Below, one piece after another: positions 7,456-13,810 of a stretch of DNA of 13,880 bases. The stretch comes from an uncultured Lachnospiraceae bacterium (GTDB lineage Bacteria; Bacillota; Clostridia; Lachnospirales; Lachnospiraceae). The position numbers and the translations under genes are program-made. The notes under the pieces were generated by a model, which was given only the letters and a program-made list of their open reading frames with translations, made no database searches and was not told the DNA's origin. The stretch lies in assembly GCA_910576895.1 (NCBI GenBank), contig CAJTJZ010000075.1, positions 1 through 13,880 on the forward strand. Reading direction: 5' to 3'. How positions within the stretch are numbered: the stretch's first letter is position 1; every line of letters starts with the position of its first letter.

Positions 7456-9186
7456 TTAATTCATATACTTTTGTATTACAGACCATACTTCCTTCTTTTC
7501 CATTCCAAGCTTCCATGCAGCCGTTCCAGCCAGTTCATTCTCATATGCTCTTTCTACTTTCTTTTCAATGGAATTTTCATCCTCTAACCACATTTTATAT
7601 ACAGCTCCATCACTTTCATACTCTCCATAATATTGCTCTGTTTCATCATCCCATTCTGGTGTTACATTAACATCCTTCATTTTATTCCAAGAACTGACCA
7701 TACCATAACTTTCTGCTGTTACTTTTAAAGTACCATCTTGTTGTGTTACTTCTTTCCAAAGCCTTGTATAAAATGGAATTCCAAGAAGCAGTTGCTTTGC
7801 TGGTATTTCTTCTAACGATCGATCAATAGCCAGATCAACATAACCAATCGATGCTACCGAACCACTTTCTCCACCTCCTGCATAATGCTCATCATATGCC
7901 ATTGTCATAATATAATCAGCAACTGCTGCCTGTTCCTTACGATCATAATAAGCTGTATATTCTGTTGGGACATAATTATCAATCGAAAGAACAATATCAT
8001 TTTTTCTACATTTAATTGACATTTCACGAATAAACTGTAAATAAGAAGCGGCTGTATCTTTAGAAATTCTTTCAAAATCAAGATTAATTCCATCTAAATC
8101 ATATTTAATTGCCTGTGCTAACAGTTCTTTTTCCAGTTTTTCCCTTTTACTTGTATAAGAAAATATCTCATGCATATCAATATCAGTATCTACATCGGTT
8201 GTAAGTGCCCAAACTTCTATCCCTAAAGAATGTGCTTTTTCTACATAACTTTCACTTGCAATAGAAGAAATACTTCCCTCTGTATCCAAAATCCGAAACC
8301 AAGTTGGACAAATAGTATTAATACCCTTTGTTTTTTCTAGCAGACTAGAAAGTTGATTATTTGCATCCTGATTATAAACTTGATGCCATACTAAATTAAT
8401 CTTATAATCTTTACTAATATGGCTATATTTTTCCTTGCGAAAACCTGTATTACTTTTCATTTTTTCCTCAAATGGTGTTTTTGTTGCTTTTACACTTATA
8501 TAGCCCTTAACACCATCTTCTGTTATAATATGCAAAAATCCATTTACTGACTCTGCATTCTCATCAATACATTGAAGCTTACTACCCTTTGCTACTTTTG
8601 ATACAATATCGCTTTTGATTCCTGCCTTTTTTCTAACAGCTACTTTTTTCTTTGTTTCCGTAAACAAAAGTTTTTGCCCATATTTATAAGTAATCACTAC
8701 TCTATCAGGCTTATCATAAATTTTATAAGATAAATCTGTATAAAGTTCAATAAAATCAAGTGCAAGATACACTTTATCTCCATTTAGTTTTACAACTTCA
8801 TAATCTGTTTTTTTCTTATTTTTATTTATTGTATAATTGTGTTCTCCCGGTATTACTTTAATTACAGAAGTTGGTGTTGTATAGAGCAGTAAATTTTCAT
8901 TATAGTCCCAATAAAACCTTTTATTTAAACAAGCTGTTACTTGGTTATATTCCAAATAGACCCTATCTTCTATAAAAATTCCTCTCTGTTCCATTATTTC
9001 ATCCTGCATAACAACTAAAATCTCTCCTTCTGTAACAGGATAGAACTCTGTCAGTGGAAGTATATGCCTTGATGGTGCATAGCGTTTTACTAAAAATATA
9101 ATTATTACTAGAACTACTGCAAATCCTGTAATGCCAATAATTGGCACAAAATTAAAACCTCTTCGTTTTCTCTTTGTCTTTTCCAT
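7456..9186 (-). CDS. Membrane-anchored GH18 glycoside hydrolase with SH3 domain
   Basis: A 576-aa exported enzyme likely to cut glycan strands of peptidoglycan or a related GlcNAc polymer. The order is a basic N-terminus and signal anchor (12-33), a beta-rich region like the copper-amine-oxidase N-terminal-type domain (about 55-170), a bacterial SH3-like domain (about 178-235), and a GH18 TIM barrel (about 262-575). The GH18 signature is DGINLDFE (365-372) with the proton donor Glu372 and supporting Asp370. The MTMAYDEHYAGG segment (428-438) is typical of the SleL/YaaH/YdhD group of spore-cortex and wall glucosaminidases. SH3 in place of LysM, plus the membrane anchor, argues for work at the vegetative cell wall, though a spore role is possible. 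The ribosome site GGGAGG sits just before ATG 9186. The gene has its own promoter and shares a terminator with the convergent neighbour. The activity class is confident; the natural substrate is not. Confidence 0.88.
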   Translation of the reverse strand: MEKTKRKRRGFNFVPIIGITGFAVVLVIIIFLVKRYAPSRHILPLTEFYPVTEGEILVVMQDEIMEQRGIFIEDRVYLEYNQVTACLNKRFYWDYNENLLLYTTPTSVIKVIPGEHNYTINKNKKKTDYEVVKLNGDKVYLALDFIELYTDLSYKIYDKPDRVVITYKYGQKLLFTETKKKVAVRKKAGIKSDIVSKVAKGSKLQCIDENAESVNGFLHIITEDGVKGYISVKATKTPFEEKMKSNTGFRKEKYSHISKDYKINLVWHQVYNQDANNQLSSLLEKTKGINTICPTWFRILDTEGSISSIASESYVEKAHSLGIEVWALTTDVDTDIDMHEIFSYTSKREKLEKELLAQAIKYDLDGINLDFERISKDTAASYLQFIREMSIKCRKNDIVLSIDNYVPTEYTAYYDRKEQAAVADYIMTMAYDEHYAGGGESGSVASIGYVDLAIDRSLEEIPAKQLLLGIPFYTRLWKEVTQQDGTLKVTAESYGMVSSWNKMKDVNVTPEWDDETEQYYGEYESDGAVYKMWLEDENSIEKKVERAYENELAGTAAWKLGMEKKEVWSVIQKYMN

Positions 9187-9200
9187 GTTTTCCTCCCTCT

Positions 9201-9219
9201 TAAGAACTATAACTTCTTA
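9201..9219. repeat. Inverted repeat in the GH18 5' leader
   Basis: TAAGAA-N7-TTCTTA lies between the promoter and the ribosome site of the GH18 gene. It could be an operator or a short leader hairpin. It is small enough to be chance. Confidence 0.25.
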
Positions 9220-9251
9220 TATTTTGTCATTTTTTGTCTGCTCTGTATAAA

Positions 9252-9280
9252 AGTATACCACTTTTTTTTAAAACAGTCAT
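9252..9280 (-). promoter_or_regulatory. Promoter of the GH18 gene
   Basis: On the minus strand ATGACT (9280-9275) and TATACT (9257-9252) are exactly 17 bp apart (4/6 and 5/6 matches), placing the start about 60 bp before the ATG. This separates the GH18 gene from the SAF-domain gene upstream. Confidence 0.5.
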
Positions 9281-9504
9281 CTAAAAAATGGAAAGAAAAA
9301 ATTGTATTATATCCATAATCATATAATAAATACAATCATAATATCTGTAAATAGATACTATTACTAATTTTTATCTAAAACATGGAAAAAAACACTTTTT
9401 TAAAGAAAAAATTACGTTTGTGAGACATATTTTATCCATTTAGAGTATGCTTAATTTTTATATAAGTATTACTACATATCTAATAATTATATTCTTCTTA
9501 ATTT
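9281..9504. other. Gene-free AT-rich gap downstream of the SAF-domain gene
   Basis: With the GH18 leader this makes a 318-bp stretch without a gene. I see only AT-rich inverted repeats: an imperfect one at 9301-9336 (ATTGTATTATAT with ATATAA...TACAAT) and a 9-bp stem at 9338-9361 that pairs fully, through one G-U, only in minus-strand RNA. Neither is followed by a clear T-tract, so no convincing terminator for the SAF-domain gene can be named. No ORF with a ribosome site is present. Confidence 0.4.
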
Positions 9505-10362
9505 TTAATTATTTATTACATTCTCTGCCATACTATCTAATCTTGTTTCACCTTCCTCTGTATCAAATTCTTTTTCCAAGGCACTACGAAGTTCTTTTCT
9601 ATTATGATTTTCTATACTTCCTTGAGCTAATTCTGTAACATTGGGATCTGCTTCTAATAACCTTTTTACTGTTTCATTCACTGGGTAAGTAACTTCTGCT
9701 GCTTTTTGCAATTCAGATACATATTGAATTGCATAAATTTCACTTCCTTCTTGATAATATGCATCTACCACAGCACTTGCCAAGCGAAGAATTTCCTCCT
9801 CATTTACTTGTAACCAAAGTGCATTTTGTCCTATTTCCTGAGAATCTGCATAATTTCCTGTAATATCTTGTATTTTCTTCTTTGGCAGTAAAATATAATC
9901 TCCACCATTGCGAAAAGAAATGCGAATATCTATATAATCTCCTACTTTCATTTTTTCATTAAGTTTTACATAACTTAAATTTAACAGCCGCTCGTCATCT
10001 GCTGCCTTTTTTCCTTCGCAAAGCATATCCAGCGATAAAATACTTCCTTTTCCTAATGATATTTTTAGACTTTTTCCTTCATAATCAAAAAGACTTTGCT
10101 GTTTTATATTTCCCTGTGGTACTTGTACTGTTACTTCTTTTAAATGTTCTGCTGTCAATATTTCTCCTTCTGATGTATCACATGAAAGACAGATAAGAAC
10201 AGAGGATTCTAGTCGTTCTTTCATCCGGAAAAGTTCTTTCGGATGAAGTCCTGCCTTTTGTATATAAACAAACAAAAACACTCCAAAAATTATTCCAGTA
10301 AGCAATGCCCCCATGATTGCTGAAAGTATTATCTTACCCTTTCTTTTTTTTATTACTACCAT
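9505..10362 (-). CDS. SAF-domain membrane protein (CpaB/RcpC-like)
   Basis: A 285-aa protein with one N-terminal membrane anchor (about 10-33) after a basic start, then an extracellular part. The segment SCDTSEGEILTAEHLKEVTV (about 59-78) and the following stretch to residue 112 look like the SAF domain of CpaB/RcpC proteins of Tad/Flp pilus systems. The next 100 residues (YVKLNEKMKVGDYIDIRISFRN and so on) resemble the second RcpC-like beta domain. The C-terminus is acidic and probably disordered. In Tad systems such proteins sit in the envelope at the secretion channel. Gram-positive versions occur beside CpaF/TadB/TadC. Here it starts 36 bp after the degenerate P-loop gene and is surely in the same operon, but no further pilus genes follow. 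AAGGGGG precedes the ATG. The family assignment rests on sequence pattern only. Confidence 0.7.
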   Translation of the reverse strand: MVVIKKRKGKIILSAIMGALLTGIIFGVFLFVYIQKAGLHPKELFRMKERLESSVLICLSCDTSEGEILTAEHLKEVTVQVPQGNIKQQSLFDYEGKSLKISLGKGSILSLDMLCEGKKAADDERLLNLSYVKLNEKMKVGDYIDIRISFRNGGDYILLPKKKIQDITGNYADSQEIGQNALWLQVNEEEILRLASAVVDAYYQEGSEIYAIQYVSELQKAAEVTYPVNETVKRLLEADPNVTELAQGSIENHNRKELRSALEKEFDTEEGETRLDSMAENVINN

Positions 10363-10398
10363 AATCCCCCTTTTTTCATTATTATCTAATTATTCTAT

Positions 10399-11013
10399 TT
10401 ATTCTTTTAAAATTTTATTCCATAATGCAAGATTTGCAGTTCCCATACGATACCATTCCTGCTCTGATGCTACTGTATACATTTTTCTACAAAGCTGCTT
10501 TTCCATCTTTTTTACAGCACTAGAAGATGCAAATGGAATCAAATAAATCCATTCTTCATTCCCTTGTATTTTTGACCAAGTTTCCACAAAATGAAAAAGC
10601 TCCTCTTGTCTCCAAAAACATAAACTTGCTGTCACAAGCTTTATTTTGCAATCAAAAAAATTTGGAAATATTGTTTCTTGCATTTGTTTCACTCGAGTTC
10701 CATAATCAAAGAACAAATAAGAATATGCTGATATCTCCTTCTCCTCTTTTTGTTGTCCTAAAATATCAATTCCTTTGATAGAAGCTATCGTTTCTTCTTC
10801 ATAAAAAGAAGGTAAAGATAATAAACTTCCTGAAACATTTCTTTCTACTACGGCAGCTTTTGCCTTTATCACCTGTTTTATATAATAAGCCATCATCATT
10901 GTACAAAAAGTTGTTCCTGTTCCTCTTGATACTCCTACAACTCCAATTGTTTTTTGTTCTTTTACTATTTGTTTTTTTATCCTCTTTCCAAAGATAGTCC
11001 TGCCTCCTCCCAA
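10399..11013 (-). CDS. Degenerate P-loop (TadZ/MinD-like) protein
   Basis: A soluble protein of about 200 aa with a MinD/ParA-like fold signature. GVVGVSRGTGTTFCTMMMAYYI (about 24-45) is placed like a deviant Walker A, but the essential Lys is replaced (RGTGTT). It is followed by AAVVERN, where ParA proteins have a strand carrying the switch region, and by a Walker-B-like LFFDYG (100-105). TadZ proteins of pilus systems often have such atypical P-loops and act as polar localisation factors, so it probably binds or scaffolds rather than turning over ATP normally. It overlaps the kinase gene by 37 bp. The start is uncertain. TTG 11013 is the only standard start codon in frame before the conserved region, but it lacks an upstream ribosome site. 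A strong GGGAGGAGG lies just inside it, so a rarer start (such as ATC 8 nt after it) is possible. Confidence 0.65.
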   Translation of the reverse strand: MGGGRTIFGKRIKKQIVKEQKTIGVVGVSRGTGTTFCTMMMAYYIKQVIKAKAAVVERNVSGSLLSLPSFYEEETIASIKGIDILGQQKEEKEISAYSYLFFDYGTRVKQMQETIFPNFFDCKIKLVTASLCFWRQEELFHFVETWSKIQGNEEWIYLIPFASSSAVKKMEKQLCRKMYTVASEQEWYRMGTANLALWNKILKE

Positions 11014-12323
11014 AGCTGCTGTGCAAAGTGTTTTTCTTGCCCTGATGGTTCTTTAAAAAGTTCTGGTTGATAAGGAATCTGTAAACACCTGTATTCACGA
11101 TAATATTTTGCAAGCTTTAAAAACTCTCGACCAGAAATAAAATTAATACAAAGCAAAGGAGCTTTCTCAAATCTTGCTAGTATTTGGTCTAATTCTTTTC
11201 GCTCCCAACATATTCCGCCTACTACTAAAGCAATATGTTCCATCTTCAATAATTCTTCTACTGCTTTTTCCTCTATCCGCCCATAATCCTGAATTTCTAT
11301 ATCAAATTCCTCATCTATTTCTCTTTCTTCCTCTCCCCGAAATAAACGAATCCCTTTACAGGAAGGATATTTCCCTTTTTTATCCCCTTTTAATAATAAA
11401 AGACTTTCTGTAATCCCATGCTCCCATAATTCACGATAAGCCACTTTTTTCCCACTAAATGCCAGTGAAAATGCAACCATTAAACAAACATAACTTGTTC
11501 CATGACCAAGCCCTGCAAGCCTTATTATGCGACATGATTTTTCTGTTTTTGTCTGCCCTGATATCATAAGAATCCGTTCCTTCAAAGCAGATATAGAAGA
11601 AAATCTCATTCCCGGCATATATTTTAGGCAATGATTAATAATATCTTTCCATTCCTTTGAAATTCCCTTGAGACAGTCGATATTTTTTATTTTAATTTTT
11701 TCTCTTTTTGGTGCTTCTCCTGTAAATAAAAAGAATAATAACATTCCAAAGCTATAAATATCGCTCCTTTCATCAATTTTTCCTTTTTGAAACAATTCTG
11801 GTGCTGCATACCCTCTTGTTCCCATAGCAATTTTATATCCTTCCCATTCCTTTTTTGGAAGTACCGCCCCAAAATCAACAAGCTTTACACAAGTTCCACA
11901 CATCATTAAATTCTCTGGCTTTAAATCCAAATAAAGCAAAGGAGGTTTCAAATTATGAAGATAATATAAAATTTGACAAATCTGTATTGTTATCTGTCTT
12001 ATTTCTTGCTCTGTTATTTTATGTTCGATTCGATAAGTTTTTAGCGAAACGCCTTGAAGATACTCCATAATAATATAACTATAAGATTCATCCTCTTCCA
12101 AATCATAAATTATTGGAATTGACGGATGAGAAAGATTTTTTAGAATACGTGCTTCCCGAAGCCAGAAATCATGCAGCCTTTCCGCTTTGGATATCCTTTT
12201 TATGGCCCTATATGCAGACAATAAAATATGTTCTGTAAGAAATACATCAGCACTGCCACCATGCCCTAAACGAGTTATCACTCTGTATTTCTCAAACCAG
12301 ATTTCTTCGATTCGTATCTCCAT
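10977..12323 (-). CDS. Soluble Ser/Thr protein kinase fused to a degenerate P-loop domain
   Basis: A 448-aa Hanks-type kinase. Residues 13-255 form the kinase domain: Gly-rich loop LGHGGSADVF (19-28), ATP Lys42 in AIKR, Glu57, catalytic loop YLDLKPENLM (131-140) with Asp133, Lys135 and Asn138, DFG (150-152), and GTRGYAAPE (168-176). The HRD Arg is Leu, making it a non-RD kinase that may not need activation-loop phosphorylation. Unlike PrkC/PknB it has no membrane segment or PASTA repeats. Instead residues 265-448 resemble the neighbouring P-loop protein: RLAGLGHGTSYVCLMVAFSLAFSGKKVAY (269-297) in place of a Walker A, without the Lys, and IQDYG (344-348) in place of the Walker B. It is the first gene of a three-gene unit with the P-loop and SAF-domain proteins, behind a consensus promoter and a long leader. 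A role in controlling a pilus- or secretion-like apparatus is inference. AGGA lies 6 nt before the ATG. Confidence 0.82.
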   Translation of the reverse strand: MEIRIEEIWFEKYRVITRLGHGGSADVFLTEHILLSAYRAIKRISKAERLHDFWLREARILKNLSHPSIPIIYDLEEDESYSYIIMEYLQGVSLKTYRIEHKITEQEIRQITIQICQILYYLHNLKPPLLYLDLKPENLMMCGTCVKLVDFGAVLPKKEWEGYKIAMGTRGYAAPELFQKGKIDERSDIYSFGMLLFFLFTGEAPKREKIKIKNIDCLKGISKEWKDIINHCLKYMPGMRFSSISALKERILMISGQTKTEKSCRIIRLAGLGHGTSYVCLMVAFSLAFSGKKVAYRELWEHGITESLLLLKGDKKGKYPSCKGIRLFRGEEEREIDEEFDIEIQDYGRIEEKAVEELLKMEHIALVVGGICWERKELDQILARFEKAPLLCINFISGREFLKLAKYYREYRCLQIPYQPELFKEPSGQEKHFAQQLWEEAGLSLERG

Positions 12324-12576
12324 CTCCTTTCCTAAATTTTTTAAGCAGGAAATTTTGCTTTCTTTTTTCCTTTGCTTTTTACTCTGACTACTCCCACAGA
12401 CAAGCCTATGGGGTTCTCACTACCAAGCGTAGCTCGTAATCGTACATCATTTTCAGACTTTGGAAATACGAGTGTAAATCTATTTGAGTGAAAACTTTTA
12501 TTACCAAGCAGTCCAACGACCACATTAATGGTAAATTTCTACTTTTGAGCAGGGAAGTATAGTCAATCTCCCCATC
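12324..12576 (-). other. Long leader of the kinase operon with a GC-richer block
   Basis: From the predicted start near 12576 the kinase transcript has about 250 nt before its ATG. The part 12381-12450 holds 34 G/C in 70 bases, clearly more than the flanking DNA. It contains CCCATA-N8-TGTGGG, whose T-G pair works only in minus-strand RNA. A short frame (12523-12341) begins at a GTG without a ribosome site and ends 17 bp before the kinase, and I do not regard it as a proven gene. The block could be a structured RNA, a regulatory leader or a relic of a mobile element. I do not recognise a known riboswitch or T-box. Confidence 0.4.
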
Positions 12577-12582
12577 TGTTAT

Positions 12583-12611
12583 ATTATATATTTATTATAT
12601 GCTGTTGTCAA
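12583..12611 (-). promoter_or_regulatory. Perfect-consensus sigma-A promoter of the kinase operon
   Basis: TTGACA (12611-12606) and TATAAT (12588-12583) on the minus strand match 6/6 and 6/6 with exactly 17 bp between them. Transcription would start near 12576 and run into the leader and kinase gene. The strength is unusual for a signalling kinase. The stretch from here to the rhomboid stop at 12691 holds no further gene and no clear terminator. Confidence 0.85.
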
Positions 12612-12690
12612 GTAAAAAAGTGGCGAAAAACCCATATGCAAGCGTAATTTTGTTTATATTTCACAAAAATAATTTCCTTGTTTTCACTAT

Positions 12691-13275
12691 CTATGCTTGT
12701 TTATTTCCAATATATCCAAGGCTTGCTCCTACTATACCACCCAAAATATGAGTTAAATTGGCTACATTATCTTTTACAAATAATCCATCATATATTTGTC
12801 CCCCAATATAGATGATAGCTACAAGAATAAATGTTAATGGAATTGTTCCTTCTTTAAAACTAGTAAAAGAAGAAAGCAAAATAAATGCAAAGACAACACC
12901 ACTAGCTCCCAATAATTGTACCCTTGGAAAAAACATAAAATGAACAAGTCCTGTTACTAATGCTGTTGCAATAATTACAAAAATAATATCTTTAGAACCA
13001 TATTTTTCCTCTAACATTGGACCGACTACAAGAATTAATGTAATATTTCCAATAAAATGCCCCCAACTAGCATGACCAAAAATATGTCCTATCAATCGAA
13101 GATACGTAAAAGGATCGAGCAGAGAGGAATGATAAACACTAAAAATAAGATTGTTTGTTAGTCCTCTTGTTAAAAAATTTAGTACAAGGGCTAGAAAACA
13201 AATTGCAGTAAACCCTAAAATTACTGGTGAATTATAAGATATCCTTGCTTTTTTTAATGATTTTGATTTAGCCAT
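12691..13275 (-). CDS. Rhomboid-family intramembrane serine protease
   Basis: A compact 194-aa polytopic protein of the basic six-segment bacterial rhomboid form. The family motifs are present: GHASWGHFIGN (67-77) with His73 and Asn77 for the oxyanion/active-site region, GASG (123-126) with nucleophile Ser125, and HILGG (176-180) with catalytic His176. It should cleave transmembrane segments of substrates within the membrane; substrates are unknown. There is no extra cytosolic or C-terminal domain. The start at ATG 13275 is set by GGAGG 5 nt upstream. A longer in-frame reading to 13437 runs through the tRNA-Leu gene and is not real. The ribosome site abuts the T-tract of the tRNA-Leu terminator, leaving no room for a private promoter, so the gene is probably expressed by read-through. 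Confidence 0.9.
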   Translation of the reverse strand: MAKSKSLKKARISYNSPVILGFTAICFLALVLNFLTRGLTNNLIFSVYHSSLLDPFTYLRLIGHIFGHASWGHFIGNITLILVVGPMLEEKYGSKDIIFVIIATALVTGLVHFMFFPRVQLLGASGVVFAFILLSSFTSFKEGTIPLTFILVAIIYIGGQIYDGLFVKDNVANLTHILGGIVGASLGYIGNKQA

Positions 13276-13285
13276 AAAAACCTCC

Positions 13286-13322
13286 AAAAAAAGAACCTTC
13301 CCGATAAAAGAAGGTTCTTTTT
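13286..13322 (-). terminator. Terminator between tRNA-Leu and the rhomboid gene
   Basis: A perfect 13-bp stem, AAAAAGAACCTTC (13288-13300) with GAAGGTTCTTTTT (13310-13322), has a 9-nt loop and ends in a T7 run on the minus strand. The next bases are the rhomboid ribosome site GGAGG. It lies 13 bp past the tRNA-Leu 3' end, so it can act as the tRNA terminator or as an attenuator for the protease gene. Confidence 0.85.
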
Positions 13323-13334
13323 GATTTCTCATCA

Positions 13335-13416
13335 TGCGGATAACAGGACTTGAACCTGCACACCCTAAGGCAATAGAACCTAAATCTATCGCGTCTGCCA
13401 ATTCCGCCATATCCGC
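13335..13416 (-). tRNA. tRNA-Leu (anticodon TAG)
   Basis: The acceptor pair GCGGATA/TATCCGC with discriminator A, a D-arm GCG/CGC, the anticodon stem ATAGA/TCTAT with loop TTTAGGT (anticodon TAG, reads CUA), a long class II variable arm and the T-arm GCAGG-TTCAAGT-CCTGT are all present. Length is 82 nt and no CCA is encoded. The Leu type agrees with the long variable arm. I find no clear promoter directly upstream, so it is probably processed from a longer tRNA transcript. Confidence 0.95.
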
Positions 13417-13443
13417 AAAATAAATGATATAAAACATTTAACT

Positions 13444-13625
13444 CTTATCAGTCTTATCAAGCTCTGACAAGAATCAGGTCTATCGACCTGATAAAGATCA
13501 AGTCTATCGACCTGATAAAAATCAGGTTTATCAATCTGATAAAAATCAAGTCTATCGACTTGATAAGGGTAATACTCACTTCACAAGTATTACAAGAGTA
13601 ACACTCATTTTATAAGTCTGATAAG
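13444..13625. repeat. Long-range inverted repeat enclosing the tandem hairpins
   Basis: CTTATCAGTCTTAT (13444-13457) is the reverse complement of ATAAGTCTGATAAG (13612-13625) except for one position. The two arms flank the whole hairpin array and a further 8-bp stem, GTAATACT (13569-13576) with AGTATTAC (13586-13593). The spacer between the two tRNAs can therefore fold into one multi-branched structure. Confidence 0.55.
13473..13564. repeat. Four tandem 20-bp hairpins on a 24-bp period
   Basis: Units start at 13473, 13497, 13521 and 13545. Each is an 8-bp arm, a TATC loop (GATA on the minus strand) and the opposite arm, joined by AAAG or AAAA. Units 1 and 4 (ATCAGGTC-TATC-GACCTGAT, ATCAAGTC-TATC-GACTTGAT) are perfect. 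Unit 2 pairs fully only as minus-strand RNA and unit 3 only as plus-strand RNA, each through a G-U. Differences between perfect units are compensated on both arms, which suggests that the fold, not the letters, is kept. In the direction of the tRNA genes every hairpin is followed by a short T run. Confidence 0.9.
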
Positions 13626-13661
13626 AAAGACCGGAAACATTGAAATCAATATTTCCGGTTG
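13626..13661 (-). terminator. Terminator-like hairpin after tRNA-Lys
   Basis: ACCGGAAACATTGA (13630-13643) and TCAATATTTCCGGT (13646-13659) pair with one mismatch. On the minus strand the hairpin starts about 5 bp past the tRNA-Lys 3' end and is followed by CTTTCTT, a weak T-tract. It may be a leaky terminator or a processing signal. Confidence 0.45.
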
Positions 13662-13664
13662 TCA

Positions 13665-13737
13665 TGAGGCATCCGGGATTCGAACCCGGGACAACTTGAT
13701 TAAAAGTCAAGTGCTCTACCGTCTGAGCTAATACCCC
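13665..13737 (-). tRNA. tRNA-Lys (anticodon TTT)
   Basis: The acceptor GGGGTAT/ATGCCTC (with two G-U pairs) and discriminator A, D-arm GCTC/GAGC, anticodon stem CTTGA/TCAAG with loop CTTTTAA (anticodon TTT), and T-arm CCGGG-TTCGAAT-CCCGG give a normal 73-nt cloverleaf. CCA is not encoded. It lies between tRNA-Gln and the hairpin array. Confidence 0.95.
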
Positions 13738-13810
13738 AACTATATATTACAAAAGCATTGCTTTTATAATCAAACAAACTTAAACATAAGCTCCTGTCCA
13801 GTCTGTTCAA

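Noticed and set aside
7262..7459. Plus-strand frame running past the end of the 165-aa protein gene
   Set aside because: It overlaps that gene in another frame and crosses the bidirectional terminator, with no ribosome site of its own.
9447..9638. Plus-strand hydrophobic frame (63 codons)
   Set aside because: It is mostly AT-rich intergenic and antisense sequence, and the hydrophobicity follows from T-rich codons. No ribosome site was seen.
10527..10778. Plus-strand frame opposite the P-loop gene
   Set aside because: It is antisense to a gene with clear domain motifs, has no good ribosome site, and has a composition typical of a shadow frame.
12341..12523. 60-codon frame before the kinase gene
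   Set aside because: It begins at a GTG without a ribosome site, has no recognisable domain, and lies in a leader that shows RNA-like pairing. It is kept as a finding about the leader, not as a gene.
13276..13437. In-frame N-terminal extension of the rhomboid gene by 54 residues
   Set aside because: It translates straight through tRNA-Leu and its terminator, while the ATG at 13275 has an ideal GGAGG ribosome site.
13417..13470. Private promoter for tRNA-Leu
   Set aside because: A TATATC-like -10 exists, but no -35 sits at a suitable distance; TTGATA is 23 bp away.
13473..13564. Possible CRISPR array
   Set aside because: The units are palindromes with only 4-bp linkers, there are no spacers, and no cas genes are nearby.
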